NCBI GenBank assembly: GCA_037952775.1
Contig: JBANAY010000003.1
Location: 10,416,001 to 10,480,000, forward strand
DNA from: Clonostachys chloroleuca
Lineage: Eukaryota > Ascomycota > Sordariomycetes > Hypocreales > Bionectriaceae
Direction of reading: 5' to 3'
DNA: 64,000 nt
Shown: piece after piece, positions 1 to 10,059 of the stretch
How the letters are laid out: the number at the start of each line of letters is the position of its first letter
Numbering within the stretch: position 1 is the stretch's first letter
Position numbers and translations under genes: made by a program
The notes under the pieces: generated by a model
Seen by the model: the letters and a program-made list of their open reading frames with translations, nothing else
The model's database searches: none
Told to the model about the DNA's origin: nothing

Positions 1-304
1 CATCAGGAATTGGGAAGCGTGCGGAGCGAACCATCCCACCAAGAAAGACACAGCTCAAGCGCATCTTACGTAGGTGCAGGGCTGGTCTAGGCGGCAGTAT
101 AATCTCACAACCGCCTGGTGGTTCTCCACATCGGGATCCATCATTCTTATCGATAAGCTGACCCGAAAAAAAATTTGGTACGTAAAAGAAGTATCTGCAG
201 GAAATTGTTGATGTCCCAAGCGCTTCACCCAAAAAGTCATTGCTTGTCGCCCGGTTCCCAATTGAGTACCAACAAACTGTGCTCTACGAGGAAAACGAGA
301 CACC
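1..304. other. Upstream region of NOC2
   Basis: No coding segment is supported here. The stretch precedes the NOC2 start codon, which lies in a good context (CACCATGG). Reading frames entering from the left on either strand match nothing I recognise. It is most likely promoter and 5' untranslated leader. Confidence 0.5.
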
Positions 305-2617
305 ATGGGTCCTGTTAAGAAGAACCTCAAGGCCACCAAGAAATTCGAAAAGAAGCATCTCAAGGGAGTCTTGGATAACAGAAAAGCTTCCGCCAAAATC
401 AAGCAGCGCCATCAAATCAAGGATAAGAAACAGGCACGAAAAAACCAGGATGCCGAGTTCTACAAGGGATCCAAGGATGGCGCCGATGGCGACGCCGAGA
501 AACTGAAAGGATCCAAGGGGAGGAAGGTTGCAGACATGAGTGTCGACGACTTCTTCAAGGGTGGGTTCGACGACATCATTGATAAGTCGCCCAAGCTTGG
601 CAAGAGGAAGAGAGACGGACCCAAGGCCGACGAAGACGAGGGATCCGATGAGGAAGACGACTCTGGATCGTCCGTGGCCGAACAGCCAATGGGCGACGAC
701 AGCGACGACAGCGCGGGCGAGGATGAAGATGAGGCTGGAGCCGGAATGAGCAAGCAGGCAATGGATGACCTGGCGAAGAAGGACCCTGAGTTCTACAAGT
801 TCTTGCAAGAGAATGACCCCGAGGCATTAGACTTCGACGACAACACCGACCTAGCAGAAATTGACGAACTCAGCCCTGGCGAAGAGTCGGAGGAAGAGGA
901 GCAGCCCAAGAAGAAGCGGAAGAAGACAAAGGAGGTTGAGGAAAAGCCAGCCGGTACCCCTGAGCTCACTCGAGAGACGGTTGCCGTTTGGAAAAAATCA
1001 ATTGAGGAGAAGAACTCTCTGCGTGCAGCTAGACAGGTTGTCCTAGCCTTCCGATGCGCCGCGCATCTCAACGAGGACGATGAGAATGGCGAGACTGAGC
1101 AACGGTGGAAGATCAACAGCCCAGAGGTCTTCAACGACATCCTCACACTTGCACTAAAACATATCCCTACGGTGATGAACCACCACCTCCCCGTCAAGGA
1201 GTCGTCATCAGGGAAGGTCTACGTCCAGACGGAAACCAAGAAATTCAGGACGCTCTCGCTCCTTCTCAAGTCATATACGTCCTCGATCATGCACCTGTTA
1301 AGCACACTATCAGACGATCGCACCCTCAAGTTAACTCTGTCATCCCTTGAGCCAGTTCTGCCTTATCTCTTGTCATTCAAGAAGCTCGTAAAGGCTCTCG
1401 CCAAATCGGTTGTCAACTTCTGGGCTCAGCCTGCCAGCTCCGAGTCGACGCGTATCACTGCCTTCCTCGTTCTACGGCGCCTGGTGGTCATTGGTGACAA
1501 GGGAATCCGCGAGACTGTTCTGAAAGCCGCCTACCAAGGACTCGTCCAGGGCTGCCGAACAACCAACCACAACACTATTCAGGGCATCAACCTGATGAAG
1601 AACTCCGCCGCCGAGCTTTGGGGTATCGACCCCAGTGTTGGATACACCACCGCTTTCACCTTCATCCGCCAGCTTGCCATCCACCTTCGCAACAGCATCG
1701 TGAACAACAAGAACGATTCATTCCGCATCGTTTACAACTGGCAATATGTACACTCGCTCGACTTCTGGTCATGCGTCCTCGCCGAGCACTGCAGCCCCCT
1801 GAAGGAGGCTGAGGCGGGCAAAGAGTCCCAACTCAGGCTCCTGATCTACCCCCTGGTCCAGGTCACCCTCGGCGCTCTCCGCCTCATCCCAACTTCTACC
1901 TACTTCCCCCTTCGATTCCACCTCATCCGCTCCCTCCTGCGCACATCCCGCGCCACCGGAACCTACATCCCCTTGGCCTCCCCTCTGCTCGAGATCCTCA
2001 CCTCGGCGGAGATGAAGAAGCCCCCGAAGGCCACCACCCTCAAGGCCTTCGACTTCTCCGTCGCCTACAAGGCGCCCAAGTCGTACCTCCGCACCCGCAT
2101 CTACCAGGACGGCGTCGGCGAGCAAGTCGTCGAGCTCTTCGGCGAGTACTTCCTCCTCTGGTCCACCTCCATCGCCTTCCCCGAGCTCGTCCTCCCCGTC
2201 ATCATCCAGCTCAAGCGCTGGCTGAAGCAGTCCCGCTCCAAGACCCAGGGCAACAAGAACGCCAAGCTGGCCTCCCAGCTCGTTATCCTCGTCCAGAAGC
2301 TCGAGGCCAACGCCAAGTTCATCGAGGAGAAGCGGGCCCGCGTCGACTTTGCGCCCAAGGACCGGACGCAGGTCGAGAACTTCCTCAAGGACTTTGACGT
2401 CGCCAAGACGCCTCTCGGTGCGTATGTCGTCGGCCAGCGTAAAGCGAGGGCGCAAAAGGCCAAGATTCTGGAGGAAGCCCGTAAAGAGGAGGATCAGAAG
2501 AGGAGAGAGGAGGAGCGGGGAGCCAATGCGGGTGACTTTGAAGAAGAGGAAGAGGACGAGGACGAAGAGGAACTAGATGACGAGGAGGGTAGCGAGGAAG
2601 AGGACAACGAGGAGTAG
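305..2617 (+). CDS. NOC2: Nucleolar complex protein 2 (Noc2), ribosome assembly factor
   Basis: Single-exon gene encoding 770 residues. Noc2 pairs with Noc1 and then Noc3 to carry pre-60S ribosomal particles from nucleolus to nucleoplasm. The order of parts fits the family: a lysine-rich N-terminus (residues 1-45), a long acidic stretch (about 95-205) ending in a PKKKRKK-type nuclear localisation signal, then the helical-repeat Noc2 domain (roughly 330-660, with the conserved run LRLIPTSTYFPLRFHLIRSL), and a basic coiled tail followed by an acidic C-terminus. The length matches fungal Noc2 proteins. The ATG at 305 is preferred because it opens the frame in a Kozak-like context and gives the expected basic N-terminus. 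It converges on the spindle-pole gene at 2954-6043. I see no disruption. Confidence 0.95.
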   Translation: MGPVKKNLKATKKFEKKHLKGVLDNRKASAKIKQRHQIKDKKQARKNQDAEFYKGSKDGADGDAEKLKGSKGRKVADMSVDDFFKGGFDDIIDKSPKLGKRKRDGPKADEDEGSDEEDDSGSSVAEQPMGDDSDDSAGEDEDEAGAGMSKQAMDDLAKKDPEFYKFLQENDPEALDFDDNTDLAEIDELSPGEESEEEEQPKKKRKKTKEVEEKPAGTPELTRETVAVWKKSIEEKNSLRAARQVVLAFRCAAHLNEDDENGETEQRWKINSPEVFNDILTLALKHIPTVMNHHLPVKESSSGKVYVQTETKKFRTLSLLLKSYTSSIMHLLSTLSDDRTLKLTLSSLEPVLPYLLSFKKLVKALAKSVVNFWAQPASSESTRITAFLVLRRLVVIGDKGIRETVLKAAYQGLVQGCRTTNHNTIQGINLMKNSAAELWGIDPSVGYTTAFTFIRQLAIHLRNSIVNNKNDSFRIVYNWQYVHSLDFWSCVLAEHCSPLKEAEAGKESQLRLLIYPLVQVTLGALRLIPTSTYFPLRFHLIRSLLRTSRATGTYIPLASPLLEILTSAEMKKPPKATTLKAFDFSVAYKAPKSYLRTRIYQDGVGEQVVELFGEYFLLWSTSIAFPELVLPVIIQLKRWLKQSRSKTQGNKNAKLASQLVILVQKLEANAKFIEEKRARVDFAPKDRTQVENFLKDFDVAKTPLGAYVVGQRKARAQKAKILEEARKEEDQKRREEERGANAGDFEEEEEDEDEEELDDEEGSEEEDNEE

Positions 2618-2953
2618 ATAGAGCTCGAGCTTTTAAGTACAACTTAATGTGTTCAGATAAATCCACAATGGCAATGGAAATCAATGTTTTCAATATCTTG
2701 TAAGCCCAGCCTCGCCCGTCGATCCGGGGGACAATCCGTATTCATACAAGAAGCCCTAATGCAAACAAAACCAAAGGTATGAAATCCGCCCCAAACTCCT
2801 AATGCACATCAAAATGCTAATCAAACCAAAACGCCGTCCGAAATCCAACTCAATCTGGTCCATGTTTGAATCCGACCCTGAAAAAACAAACCCCGTTCCC
2901 ATTTATCGCCAAGCAGCAAATGACTACTGCAGTATCCTTGTAATTAAGTTCAT
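2618..2953. other. Convergent 3' region between NOC2 and the PPC89-like gene
   Basis: 336 bp between two converging stop codons, A/T-rich relative to the flanking coding sequence. Expected to hold both 3' untranslated regions and polyadenylation signals. I see no gene or repeat in it. Confidence 0.5.
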
Positions 2954-5900
2954 TCATAAATCCTCAATGCCCTCCCAGGTCAGATGCTCACTGCCACTGG
3001 TGACATCCCCAACCGTCATGCCAGTGATGTTGAGGACTGTCATCTCGAGCTCCTCGTCGCTCATGGCTTGTCCCGCAGTCTTTTGTCCCTCCAGGACGTC
3101 GTACAAGCTATAAATCTGGTCATTCTTGGCCTCGACTTGCTTCAGGAGAGTGCGGATGCCCTCGGCCATACGGAGTCTCTCACGACGACCCAATGCCTTG
3201 TCAGTGCTGTTGTATTTGGCCTGGAGACGTGTAAGCTCCAGTTGAAAATGATGGGATTCATCTTCCAGCCCCTTGATAACCATAGCTAAGGCGTGACCAG
3301 GAGCCTGGGCAGGCCGAAGGGTATGATCCCCGGTCAAGTTGCGATCAGACACGGGGACTGGGCGTGAGACAGTAACTCGCTTCTTGCCGCTAGCAAGTTC
3401 CTTCGGCGATACGACAACGTTGTGGGAGGCGATACGAGCACACACAGTACAGTTAGTGCAGCTGTGCTCGCAAAGACCATCCAACACACGCCGAGCATCC
3501 TGCGAGAGCGTTCGGCAACTTTCAGCTGTTCTGTGGTCCTCACTCACAATCTCCAAGGCGATTTTCTGGCTATGATTTTGCGAATGACTTGATCTTCGGC
3601 GGGTTCTCTGAGTTTCTCGGCTATGACTTTCCAATGTTTGTATTTGGCGGGAGCGCTCTGCTGTGTGGGATTGTTTGTGAGATCTCTCCTCATCAACAGA
3701 CTGCTCCTGGGTCATCTCATCCATTGACACAGCGCCTGTGGTATCATCGATATCGGACAAAGGCTCGGTTCCGCGGAATGGCGACTTCTGCATGATGCTT
3801 GCGTGGCTCGACTTGCTGCTTCGTCGTTTGCTGCCCTGGTTGGCAACATTTGACTTGGCGTTTGATTTGCTCTTGACACTTTGGACAGACGCATCGGGGA
3901 TTGCAAATGCAACTTTGGAGCTTGTCGCAACCTGTTTTTGAGACCTAGATGTGCTGCTGGATCTTTGATGAGTGTCCTTCTTTTCCTCGTTGACTTCGGA
4001 GTGGCTTGTTGGCTCCTCCGTAAGATCAGGGATGGTCGACAGTCGGGTGTTTTGGGTGGTAAGCTCTGGCAGAACAGGCCCCCCTTGGCGTCGGTAATCT
4101 CAGCTAGTGCCTCTGAATCATTGGAATTCATTGTGATATCGGGGATGAAGAAGGCTGATGTCATATTCTCTCCAGTCTCATCGTCCAGTTGGGCCAGCAG
4201 ATCCTCCTTAGGAATCGGGCGGCAGTGGTCCATCTGTTGCTTCATAAAATCAACGTCTTCCTTCAGTTTTAGATTCTCATCTCGCAAAGCATGAATACTC
4301 TGCTCGAAGCCTGAGTTTTCCCGTCGCAGAGTCTTATTCTCCTCGAAGTATTTTTCGTTGTGTCGAACAAGACTGTTGTTGTCTTCACGAAGGGTCGTCC
4401 TCTCTTGGCTCATCTCCTCTACTTTCTGCTGGAGGCTCTGAACTTGCTCAATCGCAGCATCAAGCTCGTGCTGCACTCCATCGAGGTTGTCACGAAGATC
4501 CTCGTCCTCGGTCGCAAGATTTTGGTTATTAGAGCGGAGAGACTTGGCTTCGGAGAGCAGAGCCTCGTTCTTGCGACGCAGACTCTCATTTTCCGAGCGG
4601 ATGGCCTCGATTTCCTCCTCCAATTCTCTCTTCTCCTGGTGAAGAGCATCATTATCAGTGCGCAGAGAGGTGTTCTCAAGCTCCAATGCATCCCGACCAT
4701 GCTTAAGTGAGAGTAGGTCTCGCTTCAAGGTATCAGTTTCCAGGCGGTGTTGCTCCGTCGATTCAATGATCCTTTGCGAATTTTCCAGTTCCCTCTCCCT
4801 GACACTGAGTTTACGTGTCAGCTTGTTAATGTCGTCGCAAGCTTCTTGAAGCTTCCGGACTGCCCGGTCCTTCTCCTGGATTAGAGAGTCCTTCTCTATC
4901 TCAGTCAGGCTGATTTTTCGCGAGGCCTGCTCCAGACGAGATTGGAGAGTTGTGATTTCAATTTCCAAGCCTGGCAGAAGTCAGCGATGGCAAGTCTTGA
5001 GTCAGATTGAATAGAAACTTACTCTCTTTTTGCCTCAAAAGCTGCTCATTTGGACGTTCTGAGCTTGATCGCCTCTCAACCGTTGGCCGGGCCTTGAGCT
5101 GGGCCTCAAGCGCTTCTACCTGGCTCTGCAGGTTGGAAGCATACTCCTGTACCTTCTCATAGTGATCCTGCAAAGAGATGATCTCCTCACGGATCATATC
5201 CATGGATACAAAGATCTTCTCTTCGTCTTCCGGCACCTCTAGCCCATCCACATCCGCGTGGTTGGTCAAATGGGGCTTTTCTTGACGATCGTGCACATTG
5301 CCATGTTTGACGAAGATAGGTACACCGTTCTTCATTGACCCACTAAACCGCAGTGTGCCAGTGACAAAGTCACCAAGATGCGAGACGTCAGGCATGAAGA
5401 ATGAGCGCACATGGGACATGTCTTGCCCAGGGCTATCGAAGGCTGCAGGTGAGGGAGCCACAGCTGTCAGGCTGGATTTCGCGGAAGACATTTGTGGTGA
5501 GGAGCTGGTTTTGCGTTGTTCGCGATTGCGAGGGCTTGCGGAATTGGCTCTCAGCTGCTCAAGCGCTTCTGTCAACGACGTGCGCCGTTGCTGGTGGTGA
5601 GACTCTGAGATGGACCGGGTGTACGTCTTGGAAAGCGGGCTGGGTTGACGCGCATTCTTTGTTCCGTTGGGCACGGACAGGACTCGGGCAGGTGACTTGG
5701 AGATGAGTGATGAGAGGTCGGACTCGGTGTCCGCGCGAGGCTGCATCTCGGAACGCGTCCTTCCTGAACCGTTCCAAATGTCTTGTGTGGTATCGTCCAC
5801 AGTGAACCTAGCACTTCGGACGGGTGGCTTGTTCTCTTTCAGTTCGGGGCTTAGTGGTCTCGTGTCTGTGTCATCGTCGAGGATTGGCAGGTCGCGACTT

Positions 5901-6043
5901 TTGGGCATGCTATAAAACTCAGGCCACTTGCGGTGGGCGGCTTCCCAATTGACTGGCAATTTCCTAGGAGCTGTGACACGGGCAATATCCTCATTCAGCC
6001 GCCGCGTGGATTCGCCGTCAGGGTCTGAGAAAACGGAAGACAT
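2954..6043 (-). CDS. Spindle pole body protein of the Ppc89/Cep57 family (one-base frameshift in the supplied sequence)
   Basis: Exons read on the minus strand: 6043-5023 and 4970-2954, with a 52-bp intron (4971-5022, GTAAGT..CAG). About 1012 residues after correction. The N-terminal 270 residues are Ser/Pro-rich. A long coiled coil covers roughly 280-620 with heptads rich in E, N, L and R. At about 900-971 there is a Cep57-type microtubule-binding domain, recognisable by GLEDE near its start and KNDQIYSLYDVLEGQK at its end. A cysteine-rich patch (CTNCTVC) lies at about 845-851. Members of this family scaffold the spindle pole body or centrosome. The two halves of exon 2 are in different frames. 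The switch falls at a run of six C (4079-4084), there is no usable splice donor nearby, and one added base makes the total 3039 nt, an exact multiple of three. I treat this as a sequence error, not a pseudogene. Confidence 0.85.
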
Positions 6044-7132
6044 TGTTGGACTAACAGTGCCATGTGAGCCGGTAGAGGAGGGGGAGAGTTGAAGGGGTTG
6101 TTGCGGTTAGCTTCCATCTCTCTCAATATGCGAGAGCGGTATCTAGCTTCGGCCTCCATTGCTCTTGTCGCGCGTAATGGAACGCGATGGCCGATTTAAG
6201 GTAGTCGAGTCTGTCCAGGTATTCTAGGATTGAGGAGACACGATACAGATAATACAGCTGCAACCTAGTTTGCTGTAGGTGCGCAAGTAATAAAGCGTAA
6301 GCGTGGTAGCATATGCGCGGAAAGAAACAAGGATAGTTGGTGGTGAAGATACAGCGGAAGTGAATTGAGGTGGAATAATAGCACTGAAACCATTTCGGGC
6401 GGAAAGTAAACAAACCGCCTCACGTCGCCCTAAAATGGCATTTGGTGGGGGCTCCAGCCACAACCGCCACAAGAAATGCCAATCCACCCACGCGATAGAA
6501 CACGCCCATTCCCAGCCACTCGAGACGCGGAACTCCAATCATTTCAACAGAACCAATCCTCTGTATGCGCATTTCAAGGTTCAGACCCGGAGCCACGTGT
6601 TGCCTCGAAGGCCGTTTCAAATTGACTAGCACGTAGAAATCATACAGAGTTCCGACTTCTCCATCAATATCACAAAAAGACAATACAGCGACTAAAGGTC
6701 CCGTAGCTTGTCCACACCTCCTTTTCGCTTGGAAGGGGCCGCGTGAATTGTGCTTGGAAATTCACCAAGCACGCGATTGCTCTCAGTTTGCGTTCTCATT
6801 CGCAGGTTTCTGGTTTGCTGGTGATCCTAGACCCTGGATCGGCTGCTGTGTATAAAGATCTAATTGTGGATCATGAGGGTCAAGTAACGCGCTTACCCTA
6901 TAGTTTCTGCCTTCCATCTCTAGTATCAGCTCAATATAACCTTGGTGCCATGAAAGTTCTTCGGGATTAAATTCAATACTGGGGCGGATTCAGACAACAT
7001 CTCTACCGAGAAGGGCCCAGCCCAGCCTCGCGACAAAGGTGATGCGGGCACTGGGCTTTCGTCCACTGGCTGTACCAGATCTGGACAAGTGGCGGGGGAG
7101 AGGAGGGGTCGTAATGGTGATGATCACTACCC
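6044..7132. other. Intergenic region between the PPC89-like gene and the transposon
   Basis: About 1.1 kb. The first few hundred bases should contain the promoter and leader of the minus-strand spindle-pole gene. Open frames here (for example 6420-6683 on the minus strand, 87 codons) have no recognisable family and no neighbouring splice sites that would extend them. A TTAA occurs at 6967-6970 but is not next to the transposon's inverted repeat. Confidence 0.4.
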
Positions 7133-7160
7133 ATCTCCTTGGTGCCCCTAAGACTACAGT
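7133..7160 (+). repeat. Left 28-bp inverted repeat of the piggyBac-type element
   Basis: Exact reverse complement of 9220-9247 over 28 bases. Similarity stops abruptly on both sides, so the repeat is short and well bounded. It lies 84 bp beyond the transposase stop codon. The outer flanking bases are ACCC, with no TTAA. Confidence 0.85.
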
Positions 7161-7244
7161 TTGTACCCGACAGGGATTTGCAGGGGTTTGATTGGCTCGA
7201 CAGGCCCGGAAAAGTCTCGGATAAAAGGTACATGCTCTCTTATA

Positions 7245-9131
7245 CTAAATTAGCCTATGGTAGAAGTCCCAACAATACTGACGGTTACAAAGAGCGGCTT
7301 TGCATGTCTCACAGCGAGAACGCGATTGAGGGACCCGTCGGTTCGAGCTGCCTGACGAAGCCGGTGCAAGGGGCTTTTCGCGTTCCTCGCCACAACGGAC
7401 ACCCTTGCAGGCTAGGCATTGAGATGGAGACTGCTTAAAGACGCGATTATGCTGTGAAATAGCTGTAGTTATGTCTCCTGTACGGTATCTCTGACGGAGA
7501 TCGCTCTTATGGCCGTATGTTGTTAGGAGATCGTGAGAAATCTGCTCCCGCCACTCATGTAAGGTCCGGAGCGGCTTCCAATTTGACTGGCCATTCTTCT
7601 GCAGTAAGAAGCTATTGCAAAGAGCAACTTCAAGCAGAAATCCCCACGCTAATGTACGCCAAGGTCCCTTATTAATTCGGTGTTCGAATCCCTCTTGGCT
7701 TCGTAGCTGATCACCCCTATCTACTGCTCCCATATAATCGTTATAATCAGCAGATACGGACAGAACGGGGGCCTCTTTGACCGGCTCTGCACCAAAATAT
7801 TGCTTGATAGCACGTGCTCGAGCGTGTGTTGTTGTCGGCCGCTTCCTAAGCCGGGTTGTTATCTCAGAGCCTTCGTAGACTGTGGAAAGGAATAGCACAA
7901 GGGCGTTATCCTTCCAAGCGATTTGATTGACCTAAGAAGCTATTAGTAGGGGATTTACTAGGCAGGGGATTCCTAGGTTGATCAACCTCATTATCTGGCG
8001 TTGGAACTGTCTCAACCTGACCCCAATTCCAATGAAGCTGGCCGTTATTATCTGCCTTTTTCAGCTGTACGAGACCTTTGAAGATACCACAGTTAGTTCG
8101 GCAGGTGCCTGTAGCCCCGACCCTCAAACCTTTGAGAACGACGAAGAGGTCCGGGCTTGAAAAGAGGTTATCTAAGAAGACGTGATAAATGGCTGGAGGC
8201 AGCCGTTTTACTAGGTCAACCACCACGGCTTGTGTCGGATTAAGGCTGTATTCACCGTCTCTTTTCCTCTTCCTTGTTCGAGGCTCTTTCTTATTAATAG
8301 AGTCAAACACCTTCTGAGGTAAGTGCGGCAGCCACGAGAGGAAATAGCCGGCTTCAGCTACAGCCCAGATTTTAAACCCTTCTGGCGTTGGCTTTGACTT
8401 GATAATGACCTTCTCAATTGCTCTGCCCTCAAAGTGCTGAATACACTCATCCACAGCTATATTCGTACCTGGGATCCAGAATTCAAGAGAGGCTTGTTGC
8501 ACGACTTCAGACCACTCGCGAACACGGTCAAAAGAGCTCTCGTAACTGACCCTTGGGTCATAAGGCCGGAAGGTACGATAAAGCTGTTCAAAGGTCTTGA
8601 AGCTCAGGAACTGCTTGATAGGATGGATCGGCTTCATCTTCTCACGCTTAGAAGTACCCCAATAGCCTCGTAGCTGCTTTTCAGGGTGATTTCCCATATA
8701 AATTAAGACCCCAAGCAAGAGATATACTTGCTTAGAGGAGATAGCCTAGCCGTCTTGACTATTAGCTCACTTTTGTATGTGTGGTTGGAAGAGCCGGCTT
8801 CAAACCTAGCTCAATTACCTACCTTGTCAGCTGGAAGGTCGAGATTCGTGTAGCTAGCCCATGAATTTGCTAGGGATTCAGGTATAAAGGCTTGGAAAAG
8901 TGATAAGGGCGTTGACGGCAGCTGCATAATGTGTGGTTTGCGAATAGAGCCAATTATGAAGGGCATAAAGCGCGTGCCGCGTTGCTCGGTTGCTGGCTTT
9001 GACGGGCGATAGGTGCAGTCAACGGGCTGCTCGCGTTGGGCTTCATCAACCCGGATGTATAACTCCACATCGTCAGAAACCTCAAATGGTGCCTCTAGGG
9101 CCGGGTCGGGAAAGGGAGGAATGCTTGCCAT
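7245..9131 (-). CDS. PiggyBac-type (DDE_Tnp_1_7) transposase, intact
   Basis: Exons on the minus strand: 9131-8823, 8745-7987 and 7931-7245 (309 + 759 + 687 nt, 584 residues). The introns are 77 bp (GTAGGT..TAG with an AGCTAATAG branch site) and 55 bp (GTTGAT..TAG with CTAAT). Both joins keep frame. The three catalytic aspartates of the piggyBac RNase H-like domain are present: D202 in NIAVDE, D295 in FLDNLF and D427 in YNDYMGAVDRGDQ. The C-terminus carries the cysteine-rich zinc-binding domain used for end recognition (CLACKGVRC ... CETC ... C). A very basic patch (residues 258-267) may help DNA binding or nuclear import. The enzyme should excise and reinsert DNA by a hairpin mechanism. No stop, frameshift or lost catalytic residue is seen. 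The second donor, GTTGAT, is weak, so splice efficiency is uncertain. Confidence 0.92.
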
Positions 9132-9219
9132 AGTAATTTGTGTGGGGAAGCTTCTTACGTTGCTACGCGTAGCCCGAAGTCACAGCTTGAGGGTTTTAGT
9201 AAAAGTGGAGAAATACCTG

Positions 9220-9247
9220 ACTGTAGTCTTAGGGGCACCAAGGAGAT
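9220..9247 (-). repeat. Right 28-bp inverted repeat of the piggyBac-type element
   Basis: Perfect partner of 7133-7160, about 90 bp upstream of the transposase start codon. The outer flanking bases are AGCC. The nearest TTAA outside is at 9319-9322, and the sequence beside it does not resemble that beside the left-hand TTAA at 6967-6970. Confidence 0.85.
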
Positions 9248-10059
9248 AGCCACCACCTGACCCAACATAGTGTGCGCAGTTCTGCAAGTGTTGCCGAACA
9301 GGAATTTTCAGCGTGCAATTAATACCTACTTCCCGTTGCAGCCGAACCTGGTGCGAGATTGAGTTCCGGGGTGCTGCGAGATAGCCTTTGCTTCCCCAGA
9401 TCTGCCATCCCGTTACAGTAAACGCTCGGATGGCTTGCATACGTGCACAGTGCTTGGCCATGCACCAGTACCACGCACTTTGGCCAACCAAAGCTGCACC
9501 TGACGGACTGCAATGCGACGGGAAACCCTTCATGACAGCCCAGAATCGTGTCCCATGAGGACAGCCCTCACCTCAAGCCCAGACCCCCTCCAATGTCAGA
9601 ACTATACTCTCTTGGCATGGCCCGGCTGCTCTGATGACCTGACTCAAGAAGGGGCCTCCGCCATGGCGATGGCTGTGGGGCTCGCGGCCGCACATCCTCC
9701 GCCGCAACGATCAATTGCCTGGATGGAAACTGCCGTCAAAACCCTCCATCTTCCCCTGCATCGCTGGTCGGCTCGGCTGGGCCACGGATTATTTCCTTAC
9801 ACACCTGTCCCGCGTATCTCCTACCTTAGCTTTTTTTCGGTCTCCTATTTCCCCAGACACAGCACCCATTCTCAGCGCTAAGCAGCCCCTTGGGTGGGTT
9901 ACAGACGCATCATTGGGGTCTGGTAACATGACACTCTCCTCCCCGTGAGAGAAAAAACCACGCGCGTGGTGGCTGGCCCTGGTGATCACATGCACATCTC
10001 CCCGGATTATAACCATCTAGAAGGTCCCTGATTTTCTGCAAGCCGTCTCTGCAGGCATC
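9248..10059. other. Region between the transposon and the GH76 gene
   Basis: About 0.8 kb. A minus-strand open frame of about 118 codons (9533-9180) runs through the right inverted repeat but shows no recognisable domain, so I do not call it a gene. The last 100 bp form the GH76 promoter, with a TATA-like site at 10008-10012. Confidence 0.4.
10008..10012 (+). promoter_or_regulatory. TATA-like box of the GH76 gene
   Basis: TATAA located 48 bp before the GH76 start codon. The spacing would give a very short leader. Supported by sequence and position only. Confidence 0.35.

Larger units (their letters stand above)
7133..9247 (-). mobile_element. PiggyBac-type DNA transposon, apparently complete
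   Basis: A 2115-bp unit delimited by perfect 28-bp inverted repeats (7133-7160 and 9220-9247). Each repeat contains a TGCCCCTAAGACTAC core, read on the plus strand at the left and on the minus strand at the right. The only gene inside is a piggyBac-type transposase (7245-9131) with all catalytic aspartates and correctly spliced exons. The canonical TTAA duplication of piggyBac elements is not visible next to either repeat. Either these repeats are subterminal and the true ends lie a little further out, or the element uses another target. No decay of the coding sequence is seen, so the insertion looks recent or still active. Confidence 0.8.

Noticed and set aside
1769..2455. 228-codon frame antisense to NOC2
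   Set aside because: Its Leu/Gly/Glu/Asp bias is the mirror of NOC2 codon usage, with no domain; the sense frame is a clear Noc2 protein.
6420..6683. 87-codon minus frame with one hydrophobic stretch
   Set aside because: No family, no promoter features, and it overlaps the likely upstream region of the spindle-pole gene.
7670..7695. GTTCGAATCC resembling a tRNA B box
   Set aside because: It lies inside the transposase coding sequence, with no A box or cloverleaf around it.
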